From Deltaproteobacteria bacterium (GTDB lineage Bacteria; Myxococcota_A; UBA9160; SMWR01): a stretch of 64,000 bases of DNA. The notes under the pieces were generated by a model, which saw nothing but the letters and a program-made list of their open reading frames with translations, had not been told where the DNA came from and did not search any database. The stretch spans positions 1-64,000 of the forward strand of contig PBYF01000059.1 in NCBI GenBank assembly GCA_002729515.1, read 5' to 3'. The translations under genes were made by a program, and so were the position numbers. Shown in pieces: positions 1 through 9,331 of this stretch (positions within the stretch are counted from its first letter, which is position 1; the number at the start of each line of letters is the position of its first letter).

Positions 1-91
1 CCGGGCACAGTGGGCCGGACAGGGGCCCGGGCACAGTGGGCCGGACAGGGGCCCGGGCACAGTGGGCCGGACAGGGGCCCGGGCACAGTGG
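1..91. repeat. 26-bp tandem repeat, about 3.5 copies
   Basis: Three identical copies of a 26-bp unit (1-26, 27-52, 53-78) begin CCGGGCACAGTGGG. They are followed by the first 13 bases of a fourth copy (79-91). The array runs off the left edge, so its true length is unknown. It lies just downstream of the Nudix gene stop at 111. No protein signal is visible in it. Confidence 0.93.
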
Positions 92-110
92 AGACGGCCC
101 GCGCGCAGCA

Positions 111-752
111 CTACGGCGCAAACCCTTGCAGAGCGCCCCAGCGATCCGGGAGCGGCTGCCCGACGGCAGCAAAGAACACCTCCAGAAAACGGTAGGTCAG
201 CCCCCACACCACGTGCGGCTCGGCCTCCCCGACCCGGATCCCCGGAAACGCAAGCTCGCCCGGGACAGGCAGCACGTACGAAACGCGACGCACCCTCTCG
301 TGGAGAGCTTCGAGCGGAAACCAGAACGCTGCGTTCACCTCGTGGTTGGGGCGCAGCGGCGAAACTTCGGCCAGGTGGTAGACGAAGCCCGAGATCACGA
401 GCGCGGAAACGCCTGCGGTCCTCCGACCTTGCAGATCGCCGAGCCGTCCCAGGAACTCGGCACCGGACAGGTCGAGTCCCACCTCCTCGAACGTCTCGCG
501 CTCTGCAACGCCGCGCGGGTCGCGTTCGTCCGGTTCCTGCCGTCCTCCGGGAAACGCCATGTGTCCGGACCACGGATCCCCGGAGTGCTCGGCGCGCTCG
601 ATGAAGAGTACTTCGAGGCCGGACGACGCACTGTGCAGCACCGTCGCGACCGCTGCGCGGGCGCAGCCGGCCGGATCGACGGTTTCGGGAACTCGCGTCG
701 CGAGCGCCCTGCGAATCTCCTCGAGAGTCGGCACGGCGAAAGACGATACCAT
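111..752 (-). CDS. Nudix hydrolase, CoA-pyrophosphatase (NudL-like) type
   Basis: A 213-residue Nudix hydrolase, probably of the group that cleaves CoA and related nucleoside diphosphates. The Nudix box lies at about residues 70-92. It begins with AFPGGRQEP, and the catalytic helix contains REXXEEXG (R85, E86, E89, E90). The spacing between the glycine and the REXXEE helix is one residue longer than the classical box, as in the NudL/YeaB family, and the preceding GHMAFPGG fits that family as well. The ATG at 750-752 was chosen because the protein then starts just before the fold. An in-frame extension upstream would run into the divergent neighbour. The start codons of the two divergent genes are separated by only 7 bp. 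The exact substrate is inferred. Confidence 0.85.
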   Translation of the reverse strand: MVSSFAVPTLEEIRRALATRVPETVDPAGCARAAVATVLHSASSGLEVLFIERAEHSGDPWSGHMAFPGGRQEPDERDPRGVAERETFEEVGLDLSGAEFLGRLGDLQGRRTAGVSALVISGFVYHLAEVSPLRPNHEVNAAFWFPLEALHERVRRVSYVLPVPGELAFPGIRVGEAEPHVVWGLTYRFLEVFFAAVGQPLPDRWGALQGFAP

Positions 753-759
753 CCGGCCG

Positions 760-1926
760 ATGGCCGAACTCCACGAGCCGGACCCGGACCCCGCCGGCGT
801 ACTGCGCCTCGTCAGGCGTGACCGTGCCGCCGCCCAGAAGCAGGTGGGTTCCCTCACGCTCGAACAGCAGGTCGCGCTCGTCTGCTCGGCCCCCGTCCGG
901 CAGCGCCAGGAGCTGCTCGAGTTGCTTCCGGAACCGGAGCGGGCAATCGAACTCCTCCCGGAGGCCGAATTCTGCTTCACCGTGAAGGCGCTCGGACTCG
1001 AAAGTGCGCCCTGGATCCTCGAGCACGCCACGCCCAATCAGGTCGCGGCCGCAATCGACCTCGACGCGTGGAGCGAGCACGCTCTCGTTGGCGCAAAGCT
1101 GGGCGCCTGGCTCGACGCGCTTGCCGAATCGGAAGACGAAGCGTTGCTGCGCTCGCTGAGCAACATCGATTCGGAGTTGCTCGTACTCTGGCTGCGCGAT
1201 CGGATCGCGGTCTTCATCAAGCCGTCGGACGATGAGGGGTGGACGCCGCCCGACGGCAGCCAGACCCTCGAGGGCCAGTTCTACTTCGTCTCGCTGCGCA
1301 CGGGCGACGATGTAGCGACGATCCAGCGCTTGCTGCAAGCACTCTTCCGCGCCGACTACTGGACCTACTTCCGCCTCATGCAGGGCGTCATCCACGAGCT
1401 TCCGACCGAGGTGGAAGAGTGGGCGCTGCGCTGGCGCAACGCGCGACTCCAGGACCTGGGCTTCCCGAGCTGGGAGAACGCCATGCGGCTCTACCAGTAC
1501 CTGAGCCCGAAAGAACGCGCGACACTTCCTCCGGGCGAGAACCCCCTAGACGTCGCCGCCTGGGACCTACCCGTCTGGATGCCGAGCCTTCCGGAGGCCG
1601 GTGCGGAGGGCCGCACCGTCTTCCGCGCAATTGCGCGCCTGGAGGAAACCGAGCGCCGCGCGGCCTTCTTCTCCTTCGCCGCCATCGCGAACGCCGTCGC
1701 CGTCGCCGACCACATGGAGCTGTCGGATTCGGAAACCACGCCGCGCGCCATCGAAAAAGCCGCCCGTTGGATCGACCGTGGCCTGGCACACCTGGCCGCC
1801 GAGCACGGGCTCACAGACGAAGAAGTCCTGCGCCGCGTGTCCTTCCAACACCTCTTCCGCCTGGGTGCAAATCTCGACCCGGAGCGCGCGCGCCCCCGCC
1901 GCACGCCGGAAGCACCCGGGGCCTGA
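760..1926 (+). CDS. DUF6178-like protein of unknown function
   Basis: A soluble, Glu/Leu-rich protein of 388 residues with no signal peptide or membrane segment. It appears mostly alpha-helical. The segment LQDLGFPSWENAMRLY and the following YLSPKE resemble DUF6178 proteins, which are common in deltaproteobacteria and have no assigned biochemical role. That family match is from memory of the motif and should be treated as tentative. The ATG at 760 is preferred over an upstream in-frame ATG at 559, which lies inside the opposite Nudix gene. The coding end is followed by a strong hairpin at 1936-1962. Confidence 0.7.
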   Translation: MAELHEPDPDPAGVLRLVRRDRAAAQKQVGSLTLEQQVALVCSAPVRQRQELLELLPEPERAIELLPEAEFCFTVKALGLESAPWILEHATPNQVAAAIDLDAWSEHALVGAKLGAWLDALAESEDEALLRSLSNIDSELLVLWLRDRIAVFIKPSDDEGWTPPDGSQTLEGQFYFVSLRTGDDVATIQRLLQALFRADYWTYFRLMQGVIHELPTEVEEWALRWRNARLQDLGFPSWENAMRLYQYLSPKERATLPPGENPLDVAAWDLPVWMPSLPEAGAEGRTVFRAIARLEETERRAAFFSFAAIANAVAVADHMELSDSETTPRAIEKAARWIDRGLAHLAAEHGLTDEEVLRRVSFQHLFRLGANLDPERARPRRTPEAPGA

Positions 1927-1935
1927 ACTTGCGAA

Positions 1936-1962
1936 AGGCCCGCCGGCAGAGCCGGCGGGCCT
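1936..1962. terminator. Bidirectional hairpin terminator
   Basis: A perfect 12-bp GC-rich stem (AGGCCCGCCGGC, 1936-1947) pairs with 1951-1962 across a 3-base loop. It sits between the convergent DUF6178-like gene (stop at 1926) and the histone-fold gene (stop at 1985). There is no T-tract, so it may work as a bare hairpin in both directions. Confidence 0.75.
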
Positions 1963-1984
1963 CCGCTAACTCTCTCGCGCCAGG

Positions 1985-2191
1985 CTAAAGGTCGACGGCC
2001 TTCAGCGTCTTGCGCTTGTTGCCAACGGCGCGCGCTTCGGCGCCCTTGATCAGTGCACGTACCGCCACATCGAGCGCACCATAGAACTCGCCACCGACGT
2101 TGCACTTCTTGACCGCGGCCTTCGTCCGGGCCTTCGAAATAATCAAATCTCCACCACCGCGCTTTGCGGCCTTCTTTCGTCGCGCTGCCAT
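1985..2191 (-). CDS. Small bacterial histone-fold protein
   Basis: A 68-residue, lysine/arginine-rich protein that is probably a DNA-binding chromatin protein. The N-terminus is a basic tail (MAARRKKAAKRGG). A short helix SKARTKAAVKKC follows, then a long helix starting GGEFYGALDVAVRALIKGAE, then NKRKTLKAVDL. The last segment matches the loop-2/helix-3 signature (GRKTxxAxDL) of archaeal histones and of the Bdellovibrio histone family. The start was set at the second Met (2189-2191) because GGGAGG (RNA sense, 2196-2201) lies at good distance before it; the first in-frame ATG at 2201-2203 overlaps that Shine-Dalgarno. It is monocistronic and faces the hairpin at 1936-1962. Function is inferred from the fold signature and size only. 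Confidence 0.75.
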   Translation of the reverse strand: MAARRKKAAKRGGGDLIISKARTKAAVKKCNVGGEFYGALDVAVRALIKGAEARAVGNKRKTLKAVDL

Positions 2192-2382
2192 GTTTCCTCC
2201 CATCTACACCGCGTCATCGATACCGGTCGTCGCCGGAACGACCCGGCTAGAACCTCAACTCGCTCGAATCGGACGTCATCGCCCGCCGTCGCGAGGGCCG
2301 GATCATAAGCACTTTCAGGACAGGTTCCAACGAAAAACTACTCGAATTTCGCCCTCCGGTGCCCGTTTCCGGACAATCGGGG

Positions 2383-3168
2383 TCAGAGGACCCCGACCCC
2401 CTGCCGCAGCGCGGGCAACATCGTCTCGACTGGCTCGGCGAGGCGAAAGTCGGCCACCGCATCGTAGGGGGTCTCAGAGGCAGCGAGGATCGCGGTGCGG
2501 GCGCCTGCGCTCCGGGCCCTGTCGAACATTCCATTGACCGGACCCACCACCAGAGAGGTTCCGGCCGCGACAAAAAGATCGCAGGCGGCGGCAGCATCCA
2601 TGGCACGCTTCAGATCGGCTGCGACGAGCTCCTGACCAAACGAGATGGTCGCGGGCTTCCAGGCTCCACCGCACCCACAGCACGGGACCGCGACTCCCGA
2701 CTCCCAGATCTTCTGCGCGAAGCGACGCGGCTCCCGGACCCCGCAACCCACGCACACGACGGCGGAATCGGTCCCGTGGATGTTGACGAGCCGATCGACG
2801 GGAAATCCGCTGCGCTCGTGGAGCCCGTCCACGTTCTGGCTGACGAGCAACTCGATCTGACCCAATTCCGCGAAATCCGCAAGCGCGCGGTGGGCCGGGT
2901 TCGGCTCCGCATTGCTGATGAGCTGCCACGTCTCGCCCTTGTAGCGCCAGTACTCCTCGCGCGCCGTCTCGCTCGCCAGGAATTCCTGGATCGGTATCGG
3001 CTGGTAGTGCTCCCAACGCCCCCCAGGAGAACGAAAATCCGGGATCCCGGAAGCCGTGGAAAGTCCGGCCCCGGTCAGCACGACCACGGTGCGCGCCTCC
3101 GCCCAGCACCCGGCGAGTTCGTGAACGTCCGACACGGCCGAAATGTACACTGCGTGTGTGGCACCCAT
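2383..3168 (-). CDS. Sir2-family NAD-dependent protein deacylase
   Basis: A sirtuin of 261 residues. The NAD-binding motif [16 protein letters not shown] is near residues 32-47, QNVDGLH near 111-117, and the catalytic His is in NIHG (H131). The zinc site is formed by C139-x2-C142 and C163-x2-C166. The later segment SFGQELV takes the place of the usual FGE. It would remove acyl groups from protein lysines using NAD. The start is uncertain: the ATG at 3166-3168 gives a short extra N-terminus and overlaps the start of the divergent aldolase gene, while GTG at 3133-3135 would give a more compact protein. The stop codon lies in a small inverted repeat (2379-2394). Confidence 0.9.
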   Translation of the reverse strand: MGATHAVYISAVSDVHELAGCWAEARTVVVLTGAGLSTASGIPDFRSPGGRWEHYQPIPIQEFLASETAREEYWRYKGETWQLISNAEPNPAHRALADFAELGQIELLVSQNVDGLHERSGFPVDRLVNIHGTDSAVVCVGCGVREPRRFAQKIWESGVAVPCCGCGGAWKPATISFGQELVAADLKRAMDAAAACDLFVAAGTSLVVGPVNGMFDRARSAGARTAILAASETPYDAVADFRLAEPVETMLPALRQGVGVL

Positions 3169-4180
3169 CGACCTGCGCAGCGACACGGTCACTCGCCCCA
3201 CCGCGGCAATGCGCCGGGCCATGGCCGCGGCCGACGTCGGAGACGACGTCTACGGCGAGGACCCGACCGTGAACCGTCTCCAGGAGACGGCCGCACGGCT
3301 CCTCGGCAAGCAGGCGGGGCTTTTCGTCCCATCGGGCACGATGGGCAACCAGGCCTCGATTCATCCCTTCGTGCGTCCCGGCGAAGAAATACTCGCCGGC
3401 CACGGCGCCCACGTACTGCGCTACGAGTCCGGGGCGGCGGCGGCCCTGTCGAGCGTCCAGGTGGTGTCGATCGGTGAAGGCGGGACCTTCGACGGAGCCG
3501 ACGTGCGGGCGGCCGTGCACCCGGACGAGGCCCACTACGCGCCGACCCGGGTCGTCGCGGTGGAGAACACCCACAACGCGGCCGGCGGTCGCATCTTCTC
3601 GCTCGAGCGCGTGAAGGACGTCGCGGCGGCAGCGCGGGAACACGGACTGCACCTCCACCTCGACGGCGCGCGGATCTGGAACGCGGTAGTCGCGACCGGA
3701 ACACCCGCTGATGTCTGGGCCGCTCCCTTCGACACGGCAACCTTCTGTCTCTCGAAGGGACTCGGCTCCCCGGTCGGCTCCGTGATCTGCGGCTCGGAGC
3801 CGACCCTCCGGCGCGTGCACCGCGCCCGCAAGATGCTGGGCGGCGGAATGCGCCAGGCCGGCATCCTGGCAGCAGCCGGCCTGCACGCTCTCGAGCACCA
3901 CGTCGAGCGGCTCGCCGACGACCACGCGAACGCGCGGCGTCTCGCCGAAGGTCTCGCCGAGCTGGGCTTCCGGGTGGACCCAATGCCCGAGACGAACATC
4001 GTGCTCTTCGACGTCGAGGACACCGGGGCCTTCGCCCGGGCCACCCGGGCGCGCGAGGTCTGGATCAACCCGATGGGAACGGGCCGCTTCCGGGCAGTGA
4101 CCCATCTCGACGTCTCGGCGGACGACATCGAGGACGCCTTGGCGCGAATCGGTGCGGCCTCACGGGAGGGGGTGCGGTGA
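3143..4180 (+). CDS. Low-specificity L-threonine aldolase
   Basis: A PLP fold-type I enzyme of 345 residues that cleaves L-threonine and L-allo-threonine to glycine and acetaldehyde. The protein opens with [12 protein letters not shown], typical of the GLY1/LtaE family. PLP-related features are [22 protein letters not shown] (the cofactor Asp) and [12 protein letters not shown] with the Schiff-base lysine K205. Length is normal for the family. Either ATG 3143 or GTG 3158 could be the start; GTG would begin [10 protein letters not shown] and avoid most of the overlap with the divergent sirtuin gene. The stop TGA overlaps the GTG start of the next gene by four bases, so the two are probably co-translated. 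Confidence 0.92.
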   Translation: MYTACVAPIDLRSDTVTRPTAAMRRAMAAADVGDDVYGEDPTVNRLQETAARLLGKQAGLFVPSGTMGNQASIHPFVRPGEEILAGHGAHVLRYESGAAAALSSVQVVSIGEGGTFDGADVRAAVHPDEAHYAPTRVVAVENTHNAAGGRIFSLERVKDVAAAAREHGLHLHLDGARIWNAVVATGTPADVWAAPFDTATFCLSKGLGSPVGSVICGSEPTLRRVHRARKMLGGGMRQAGILAAAGLHALEHHVERLADDHANARRLAEGLAELGFRVDPMPETNIVLFDVEDTGAFARATRAREVWINPMGTGRFRAVTHLDVSADDIEDALARIGAASREGVR

Positions 4181-5583
4181 GCGATCCCCAGGCCGAGATC
4201 CAAGACGCCGGACACGTGCCGCCGGCGCGCGCGGGCTCGTACCCGATCCGGACCGGCAACCGCGTGCGACCCCTGGTCGACGGCAGGCCGGCCTTTCGCC
4301 GCATTTGCGAGGCGGTCGAGGCAGCGCGGCACAGCGTTTTCGTGACCGTCGCCTTCCTGGAGCGGGACGTGCCCATGCCCGACGGGCGGGGGAGCTTCTT
4401 CGACGTACTCGAAGGCGCCGCGGGGCGCGGCGTCGAAGTGCGGGCACTCTTCTGGCGCGAGCCCCGCCTGCACGAACTCGAGCCCGACTCGACACACTTT
4501 CCGGGCGACGCCGAGGACCGCGCCTTCCTCCGGGCACGGAGTTCGAGCTTCCTCGCCCGCTGGGACCGCCACCCGAAGAGCTACTGCCATCACCAGAAGA
4601 GCTGGCTCATCGACGCCGGCGATGCGGGCGAGGTGGCCTTCGTCGGCGGCATCAACCTGCTGCGCTCGTCCTCGCTGACGAGCCCAGAGCATCCGGCACT
4701 CGAGATCGGCCAGGACCACGACGTCTACGTCGAGGTGCGGGGGCCCGCCGCCACGGACGTACACCACAACTTCGTGCAGCGCTGGAATGGTGCCAGCGAG
4801 GCGTCGCGTCCCGACGGCGTCTGGCCCAACGCCGAAACCGCCCGCGACCTCGAATTCCCCGCGTTGCTCTCTCCCGCGGCCGGCGACGTCGCTGTACAGA
4901 TGACACGCACCGTGATGGCCGGTCTCTACCGCGACGAGACGGCGGCACCGGGCGCCAAACCGTTCCCCATCGGAGAAGGCGAGAAGAGCTGTCTCGAGCA
5001 GTACCTCGCCGCCATCGCCGCCGCCCGCGAGGCTATCTACCTGGAGGACCAGGCGATCGGGTCACCGGCAATCGTCGATGCTCTCGCAGCGGCACTGGAT
5101 CGCGGCGTGGACGTGCTCTTCCTGGTGCCGGGGAACGCCCATCCGGCCTTCGTCGAAGCGAGGCGCGATCCCCGGGCGGCGTTCTTCTTCGAAAAGCTCG
5201 CAGAGCTCGCCCGCTTCGAGCGCTTCACCCTCGCGGCGATCGCGGGGAGCCGCGGCGATGGGCACTACGACGAGATCTACGTCCACGCGAAGATCATGCT
5301 CGTCGATGACGCCTGGGCGACGATCGGCTCGACCAACGTGGCGGAGCGCTCCTTCCACAACGACACCGAGCTCAACGCTTCGTTCTGGCACGCAGAGACG
5401 GTGCGAAACTTCCGCGTCGAGCTGCTGCGCGAACACCTCGCACGCGACACCACCACGCTCGACGCCCGCGGCGCCCTGCGACTCTTCCACGAGCTGGCCC
5501 GGGGGAATCGCAAACGCCGGGCTCTTGGGCAAAGGCTCGAGGGCCTGGCGTACGCGGTAGACCCGAACGAGTACGGGACCTAG
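4177..5583 (+). CDS. Phospholipase D-family protein (cardiolipin synthase-like)
   Basis: A 468-residue protein with two HKD catalytic motifs: H139-x-K141-x4-D146 in HHQKSWLID and H370-x-K372-x4-D377 in HAKIMLVD, the latter followed by [17 protein letters not shown]. The tandem HKD arrangement makes a single active site for phosphodiester hydrolysis or transphosphatidylation. There is no N-terminal membrane anchor of the kind found in classical cardiolipin synthases, so it may be a soluble or peripheral phospholipase or phosphatidyltransferase. The GTG start overlaps the aldolase stop and has GGAGGGGG just upstream (4164-4171). It converges on ilvD with only four bases between the stops. Confidence 0.88.
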   Translation: MSDPQAEIQDAGHVPPARAGSYPIRTGNRVRPLVDGRPAFRRICEAVEAARHSVFVTVAFLERDVPMPDGRGSFFDVLEGAAGRGVEVRALFWREPRLHELEPDSTHFPGDAEDRAFLRARSSSFLARWDRHPKSYCHHQKSWLIDAGDAGEVAFVGGINLLRSSSLTSPEHPALEIGQDHDVYVEVRGPAATDVHHNFVQRWNGASEASRPDGVWPNAETARDLEFPALLSPAAGDVAVQMTRTVMAGLYRDETAAPGAKPFPIGEGEKSCLEQYLAAIAAAREAIYLEDQAIGSPAIVDALAAALDRGVDVLFLVPGNAHPAFVEARRDPRAAFFFEKLAELARFERFTLAAIAGSRGDGHYDEIYVHAKIMLVDDAWATIGSTNVAERSFHNDTELNASFWHAETVRNFRVELLREHLARDTTTLDARGALRLFHELARGNRKRRALGQRLEGLAYAVDPNEYGT

Positions 5584-5587
5584 CGGG

Positions 5588-7270
5588 CTACTCGTCTGTA
5601 ACGCAGCCTTCCGAGGCGGACTTCACCGTTCGGATGTACTTGTAGAGCGTGCCCCGGCTGGCCTTGAGGGGCGGCGCCCGGAACGCTGCTCGGCGGCGCG
5701 CGAGTTCGTCCCCGTTCACCTCGAGTTCGAGCACCCGATCCTTCGCGTCGATGTGGATGCGATCCCCGTCGCGAACCAGAGCGATCGGCCCGCCCTCCTG
5801 GGCCTCGGGTGTCACGTGGCCGACGATGAAGCCGTGAGAGCCGCCCGAAAAACGCCCGTCCGTGATCAGCGCAACGTGCTCGGCGAGTCCAGCACCCGCG
5901 ATCGCCGAAGTGGGCGTCAGCATCTCCGGCATCCCCGGGCCCCCCTTCGGACCCTCGTAACGGATCACGACGACCTGACCGCGCGCGATACGCCCCTGCT
6001 CCAAGGCGTGCAGCATCTCCTCCTCGCTGTCGAATACCGCGGCCGGACCCGTGAACTCGAGGCCCTCTTTCCCGGTGATCTTCGCCACGGCGCCTTCGGG
6101 CGCCAACGAGCCGCGCAGGATCTGGATGTGCCCCGTCTCCTTGATCGGGTCGCCCCACGGGCGAATCACCCGCTGATCCGCCGCGAGCGGCGGCAGCTCT
6201 GCCACGTTCTCCGCGAGTGTCCGGCCCGTCACGGTCAGGCAATCGCCCTCGAGCGCCCCGCGCTCGAGGAGCATGCGCTGGAGTCCCGGAATGCCGCCGA
6301 CTTCGAAGAGGTCCTCCATCACGTACTGGCCGCTCGGCTTCAGGTCCGCCAGGTAAGGCACCCGGTCGCTCACGACCTGGAAGTCGTCGAGCGTGAGCTG
6401 AATTCCCACCGACCGCGCCATGGCGATCAGGTGGAGCACGGCGTTGGTGGAGCCGCCCAGCGCCGTGACGACCACCATCGCGTTCTCGAAAGCGGCGCGC
6501 GTCATGACCTGGCTCGGGCGCAGATCGCGCTCGAGAAGATTCCGTATCGCGGCGCCGGCGCGCCGGCACTCCTCGCGCTTGCCGGGGTGTTCGGCGGGCG
6601 TCGAGCTACTGCCCGGCAAACTCATGCCGAGGGTCTCGATCGCGGACGCCATCGTGTTGGCGGTGTACATACCCCCGCAGGCTCCCGCACCGGGGCACGA
6701 ATTCCGCACGATGTCGCTGCGGGCCTCCTCGTCGATCGACCCGGCGATGAACTCCCCGTAGGACTGGAAGGCCGACACCACGTCGAGCTTGTCGCCGCTC
6801 CGGCTCGTGCCGGGCCGGATCGTTCCGCCGTAGACCATGAGCGCCGGCCGGTCGAGCCGGCCCATCGCCATCACCGTGCCCGGCATGTTCTTGTCGCAGC
6901 CGGGCAGGGCGACGAGCGCGTCGTACCACTGCCCGCCCATCACGGTCTCGATCGAGTCGGCGATGAGATCGCGAGACTGCAGCGAGTAGCTCATGCCCTC
7001 GGTGCCCATCGAGATGCCGTCGGAGACGCCGATCGTATTGAAACGGAATCCCACGAGACCGGCTTCGACGACACCCTGTTTCACTTCTCCCGCCAAGTCG
7101 AGCAGGTGCATGTTGCACGGATTGCCCTCGAACCAGCACGAGGCGACGCCGACCTGGGCCTTGTCCAGGTCGGCCTCGGCGAGGCCGGTGGCGTGGAGCA
7201 TCGCCTGAGAAGCGCCCTGGCTCTTGGGTTGGGTGATCTTCTCGCTGGTCCGGTTGAGCTTTTTCGCCAT
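5588..7270 (-). CDS. ilvD: Dihydroxy-acid dehydratase
   Basis: A 560-residue enzyme for the third step of isoleucine/valine synthesis, dehydrating 2,3-dihydroxy-3-methyl acids to 2-oxo acids. Cluster ligands are visible: the Cys in FEGNPCNMH, the Cys in [10 protein letters not shown] and the Cys region [18 protein letters not shown]. This three-cysteine set supports a [2Fe-2S] or [4Fe-4S] enzyme. Length and order are standard for IlvD. The ATG at 7268-7270 gives a normal start. It lies 59 bp downstream of the Gfo/Idh gene on the same strand. No other branched-chain amino acid genes are nearby. Confidence 0.97.
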   Translation of the reverse strand: MAKKLNRTSEKITQPKSQGASQAMLHATGLAEADLDKAQVGVASCWFEGNPCNMHLLDLAGEVKQGVVEAGLVGFRFNTIGVSDGISMGTEGMSYSLQSRDLIADSIETVMGGQWYDALVALPGCDKNMPGTVMAMGRLDRPALMVYGGTIRPGTSRSGDKLDVVSAFQSYGEFIAGSIDEEARSDIVRNSCPGAGACGGMYTANTMASAIETLGMSLPGSSSTPAEHPGKREECRRAGAAIRNLLERDLRPSQVMTRAAFENAMVVVTALGGSTNAVLHLIAMARSVGIQLTLDDFQVVSDRVPYLADLKPSGQYVMEDLFEVGGIPGLQRMLLERGALEGDCLTVTGRTLAENVAELPPLAADQRVIRPWGDPIKETGHIQILRGSLAPEGAVAKITGKEGLEFTGPAAVFDSEEEMLHALEQGRIARGQVVVIRYEGPKGGPGMPEMLTPTSAIAGAGLAEHVALITDGRFSGGSHGFIVGHVTPEAQEGGPIALVRDGDRIHIDAKDRVLELEVNGDELARRRAAFRAPPLKASRGTLYKYIRTVKSASEGCVTDE

Positions 7271-7329
7271 GGCGTCGCGACGATAGCCCAGCAGCTGGGG
7301 CGGCCGAGATGCGCTGGGACTGCCCGCAC

Positions 7330-8313
7330 TCAGCCCCGGGGTGCAAGCCCCGCCGCCCGGTAGATCGCGTCGATGACTCGCATGTTGGCAACACCGTGCG
7401 CCGCGTCGGTGGGCATGGGCACGCCTTCTCGCACCCAGCGCACGAAGGCGCGGAGTTGTCCGGTGTAGGTCGAGTCGCCGGAAACCCGCTCGCGACGGTC
7501 GCCGTTGGGCGACTTCACGCGGAGGCGATGGAAGAAGTGAGGCGCCACCGGGTTGAAGGCGCGCAGCTCCCCATGTTCACCGCGCGCGATGGCCCGCAGC
7601 TCGAACAGACGGGCGGACCACAGCGAGCAGCGCACGCGGCCCGTAACGCCCCCCGGAAAGCGCAACTCCGCCTCGGTGAAGCGATCGACGCCGGGCCGGA
7701 GCTGCTTCGAACGGGCGCTCACCACCTCCGGTTCCGACCCGGCGAGGAAGCGCACGATGCTCACCGGGTAGCAGCCCGCATCCATGAGGGTGCCGCCCGC
7801 CAGCGCGAGCTGGTAGCGGATGTCGTTGAAGAACGGCAGCGGGAAGCACATGCCGGCTTCGACGTGGCGAATTGCTCCGAGCTCCCCGCTGTCGACGATC
7901 TCGCGCATACGCGCGGCGAGCGGGTGGTAGCGCCAGTGAAACGCTTCGGCGACCACGAGCCCGGTTCGGTCCGCGGCGTCGGCCATGCGCGTCGCCTCCT
8001 GTTCGTTGGAGGCAAGGGGCTTCTCGCAGAGCACGTGCTTCCCGGCGTCGAGTGCGCGCAGCGTCCACTCGCAGTGCAGGCCGTTCGGAAGCGGGTTGTA
8101 GATCGCCTCGATCTCCGGATCGGCGAGGAGCGCGTCGTAGCTGGCATGCACCCGGGGAATTCCGTGCTTTGCGGCGAATGCCCGGGCGCGCTCCGGATCG
8201 CGGGCGGCCACCGCCACGACTTCCGCCCCGGCGAGTTCGCGCGCCGGACGCACCAACGCCGGGGGGGTGATCCTCGCAGCGCCCAGGGTTCCGATGCGAA
8301 GCGGCTCCAGCAC
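7330..8313 (-). CDS. Gfo/Idh/MocA-family NAD(P)-dependent oxidoreductase
   Basis: A sugar-dehydrogenase-like protein of 327 residues. The Rossmann start is [13 protein letters not shown], followed by [12 protein letters not shown]. The family signature [14 protein letters not shown] carries the conserved EKP lysine. MDAGCYPV, in the C-terminal domain, matches the usual DxGxY/H region. Similar proteins act on dihydrodiols, sugars or inositols, but the substrate cannot be read here. GTG at 8311-8313 was chosen because the extra upstream residues would run through a tandem repeat (8321-8386). It is likely co-transcribed with ilvD downstream. Confidence 0.88.
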   Translation of the reverse strand: MLEPLRIGTLGAARITPPALVRPARELAGAEVVAVAARDPERARAFAAKHGIPRVHASYDALLADPEIEAIYNPLPNGLHCEWTLRALDAGKHVLCEKPLASNEQEATRMADAADRTGLVVAEAFHWRYHPLAARMREIVDSGELGAIRHVEAGMCFPLPFFNDIRYQLALAGGTLMDAGCYPVSIVRFLAGSEPEVVSARSKQLRPGVDRFTEAELRFPGGVTGRVRCSLWSARLFELRAIARGEHGELRAFNPVAPHFFHRLRVKSPNGDRRERVSGDSTYTGQLRAFVRWVREGVPMPTDAAHGVANMRVIDAIYRAAGLAPRG

Positions 8314-8320
8314 GACCCTG

Positions 8321-8386
8321 CCTATCACGAATCGCGGCCCATGCCTACCGCGAATCACTGCCCATGCCTACTGCGAATGACGGGAC
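8321..8386. repeat. 23-bp imperfect tandem repeat, nearly 3 copies
   Basis: Units at 8321-8343, 8344-8366 and 8367-8386 (incomplete) share the pattern CCTAyCrCGAATCrC followed by CCCATG in the first two. The array occupies the space between the divergent Gfo/Idh and F420-type oxidoreductase genes, where promoters for both should lie. Confidence 0.8.
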
Positions 8387-8472
8387 TTGACATCCATGGT
8401 GAGACCCCGCGTGATGGCGCAGGCGAAGGGAGTGGCCGTGGAATTCACGAGCAAAGCAGAGTTCGAAGACCT

Positions 8473-9279
8473 GTGAAGCTCGGCATCGTCGTGCGAACGA
8501 TGGGGCCCCAGTCGACGCGGGAAACCGTGCTCGCCTGTGCCCAGGCCGCCGAGGGCGCGGGACTCGACGATCTGTGGGTGCCCGATCACATCGCAATCCC
8601 GCCCGACGACGCCGCGGGCTCCGGGGGGCGCTACCTCGACCCGCTCGCGACCCTCGCCTACCTGGCGGCGGCGACCACGCGCATCGGCCTGGGAACCGGC
8701 GTCCTGGTGCTTCCCTACCGGCCAGCCCTGGCCACGGCGAAGTGGGTCGCAACGATTCAGGAGCTCTCGGGCGGCCGCCTCCTTCTGGGAGTCGGTACCG
8801 GCTGGATGCAGGCCGAGTTCCGCGCGGTGGGCGTCGCGCGCGAAGAGCGCGGCCGTCGCACCGATGCGACCCTCGACCTGCTGCGGCGCTGCTTCGACGC
8901 GGACGAAGTGGAGGAGAACGGCCAGCCCTTTCTCTTCCTGCCGCGCCCTGCACGCCCGCCCATCTTCGTCGGCGGAGCTGCCCCGCACGCCCTGGAACGC
9001 GCCGTGCGTTTCGGCGACGGCTGGATGCCCATGGGGGGGCCGCCCGAGCAGCTCGCCGGACCCGTGTCCGAGCTCCGCTCACTCGCCCGCGCGGCGGGTC
9101 GACCCGAGCCCGAGGTGGTAGTGCTGACGGGACTGTCCCTCGACGACCCGCCCCGGGCAGCCGAACGCGCCGCCGCCTATCGCGAGGCCGGCGTGACCCG
9201 ACTGGTATTCGGCAGCCGCTACGCGGACTCCGACACTTTTAGCCGCGAAGCCGAGGCGCTGGCGGCGCTGCGGCTCTGA
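8473..9279 (+). CDS. LLM-class F420-dependent oxidoreductase
   Basis: A TIM-barrel luciferase-like protein of 268 residues. It opens VKLGIVVRTMGPQ. The family segments WVPDHIAIP, TTRIGLGTGVLVLPYR and GRLLLGVGTGWMQAEF are all present, with the C-terminal VTRLVFG strand. Such proteins use F420 (or sometimes FMN) for hydride transfer on unknown substrates. GTG at 8473 was selected because the preceding in-frame sequence is not family-like. It diverges from the Gfo/Idh gene across the 23-bp repeat array. It converges on a sulfotransferase with a long hairpin between them. The substrate is unknown. Confidence 0.85.
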   Translation: MKLGIVVRTMGPQSTRETVLACAQAAEGAGLDDLWVPDHIAIPPDDAAGSGGRYLDPLATLAYLAAATTRIGLGTGVLVLPYRPALATAKWVATIQELSGGRLLLGVGTGWMQAEFRAVGVAREERGRRTDATLDLLRRCFDADEVEENGQPFLFLPRPARPPIFVGGAAPHALERAVRFGDGWMPMGGPPEQLAGPVSELRSLARAAGRPEPEVVVLTGLSLDDPPRAAERAAAYREAGVTRLVFGSRYADSDTFSREAEALAALRL

Positions 9280-9288
9280 CCGGAGCCT

Positions 9289-9331
9289 CGCGTGACGGGC
9301 GCCGGAGCGGCACCCCGGCGCCCGTCACGCG
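9289..9331. terminator. Bidirectional terminator, 17-bp perfect stem
   Basis: CGCGTGACGGGCGCCGG (9289-9305) pairs perfectly with 9315-9331 around a 9-base loop. It separates the convergent oxidoreductase and sulfotransferase genes. The sulfotransferase stop codon (9325-9327) lies inside the right arm. No T-tract follows. Confidence 0.85.

Noticed and set aside
1-91. CRISPR-like repeats
   Set aside because: The copies are directly abutting with no spacers, and no cas genes are present. It is a simple tandem repeat.
2379-2394. A terminator for the Sir2 gene
   Set aside because: The stem is only 6 bp, overlaps the stop codon and has no T-tract; too weak to call.
2474-4105. A long minus-strand reading frame of over 500 codons
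   Set aside because: It is antisense to the aldolase and out of frame with the sirtuin gene, a common effect of high GC content.
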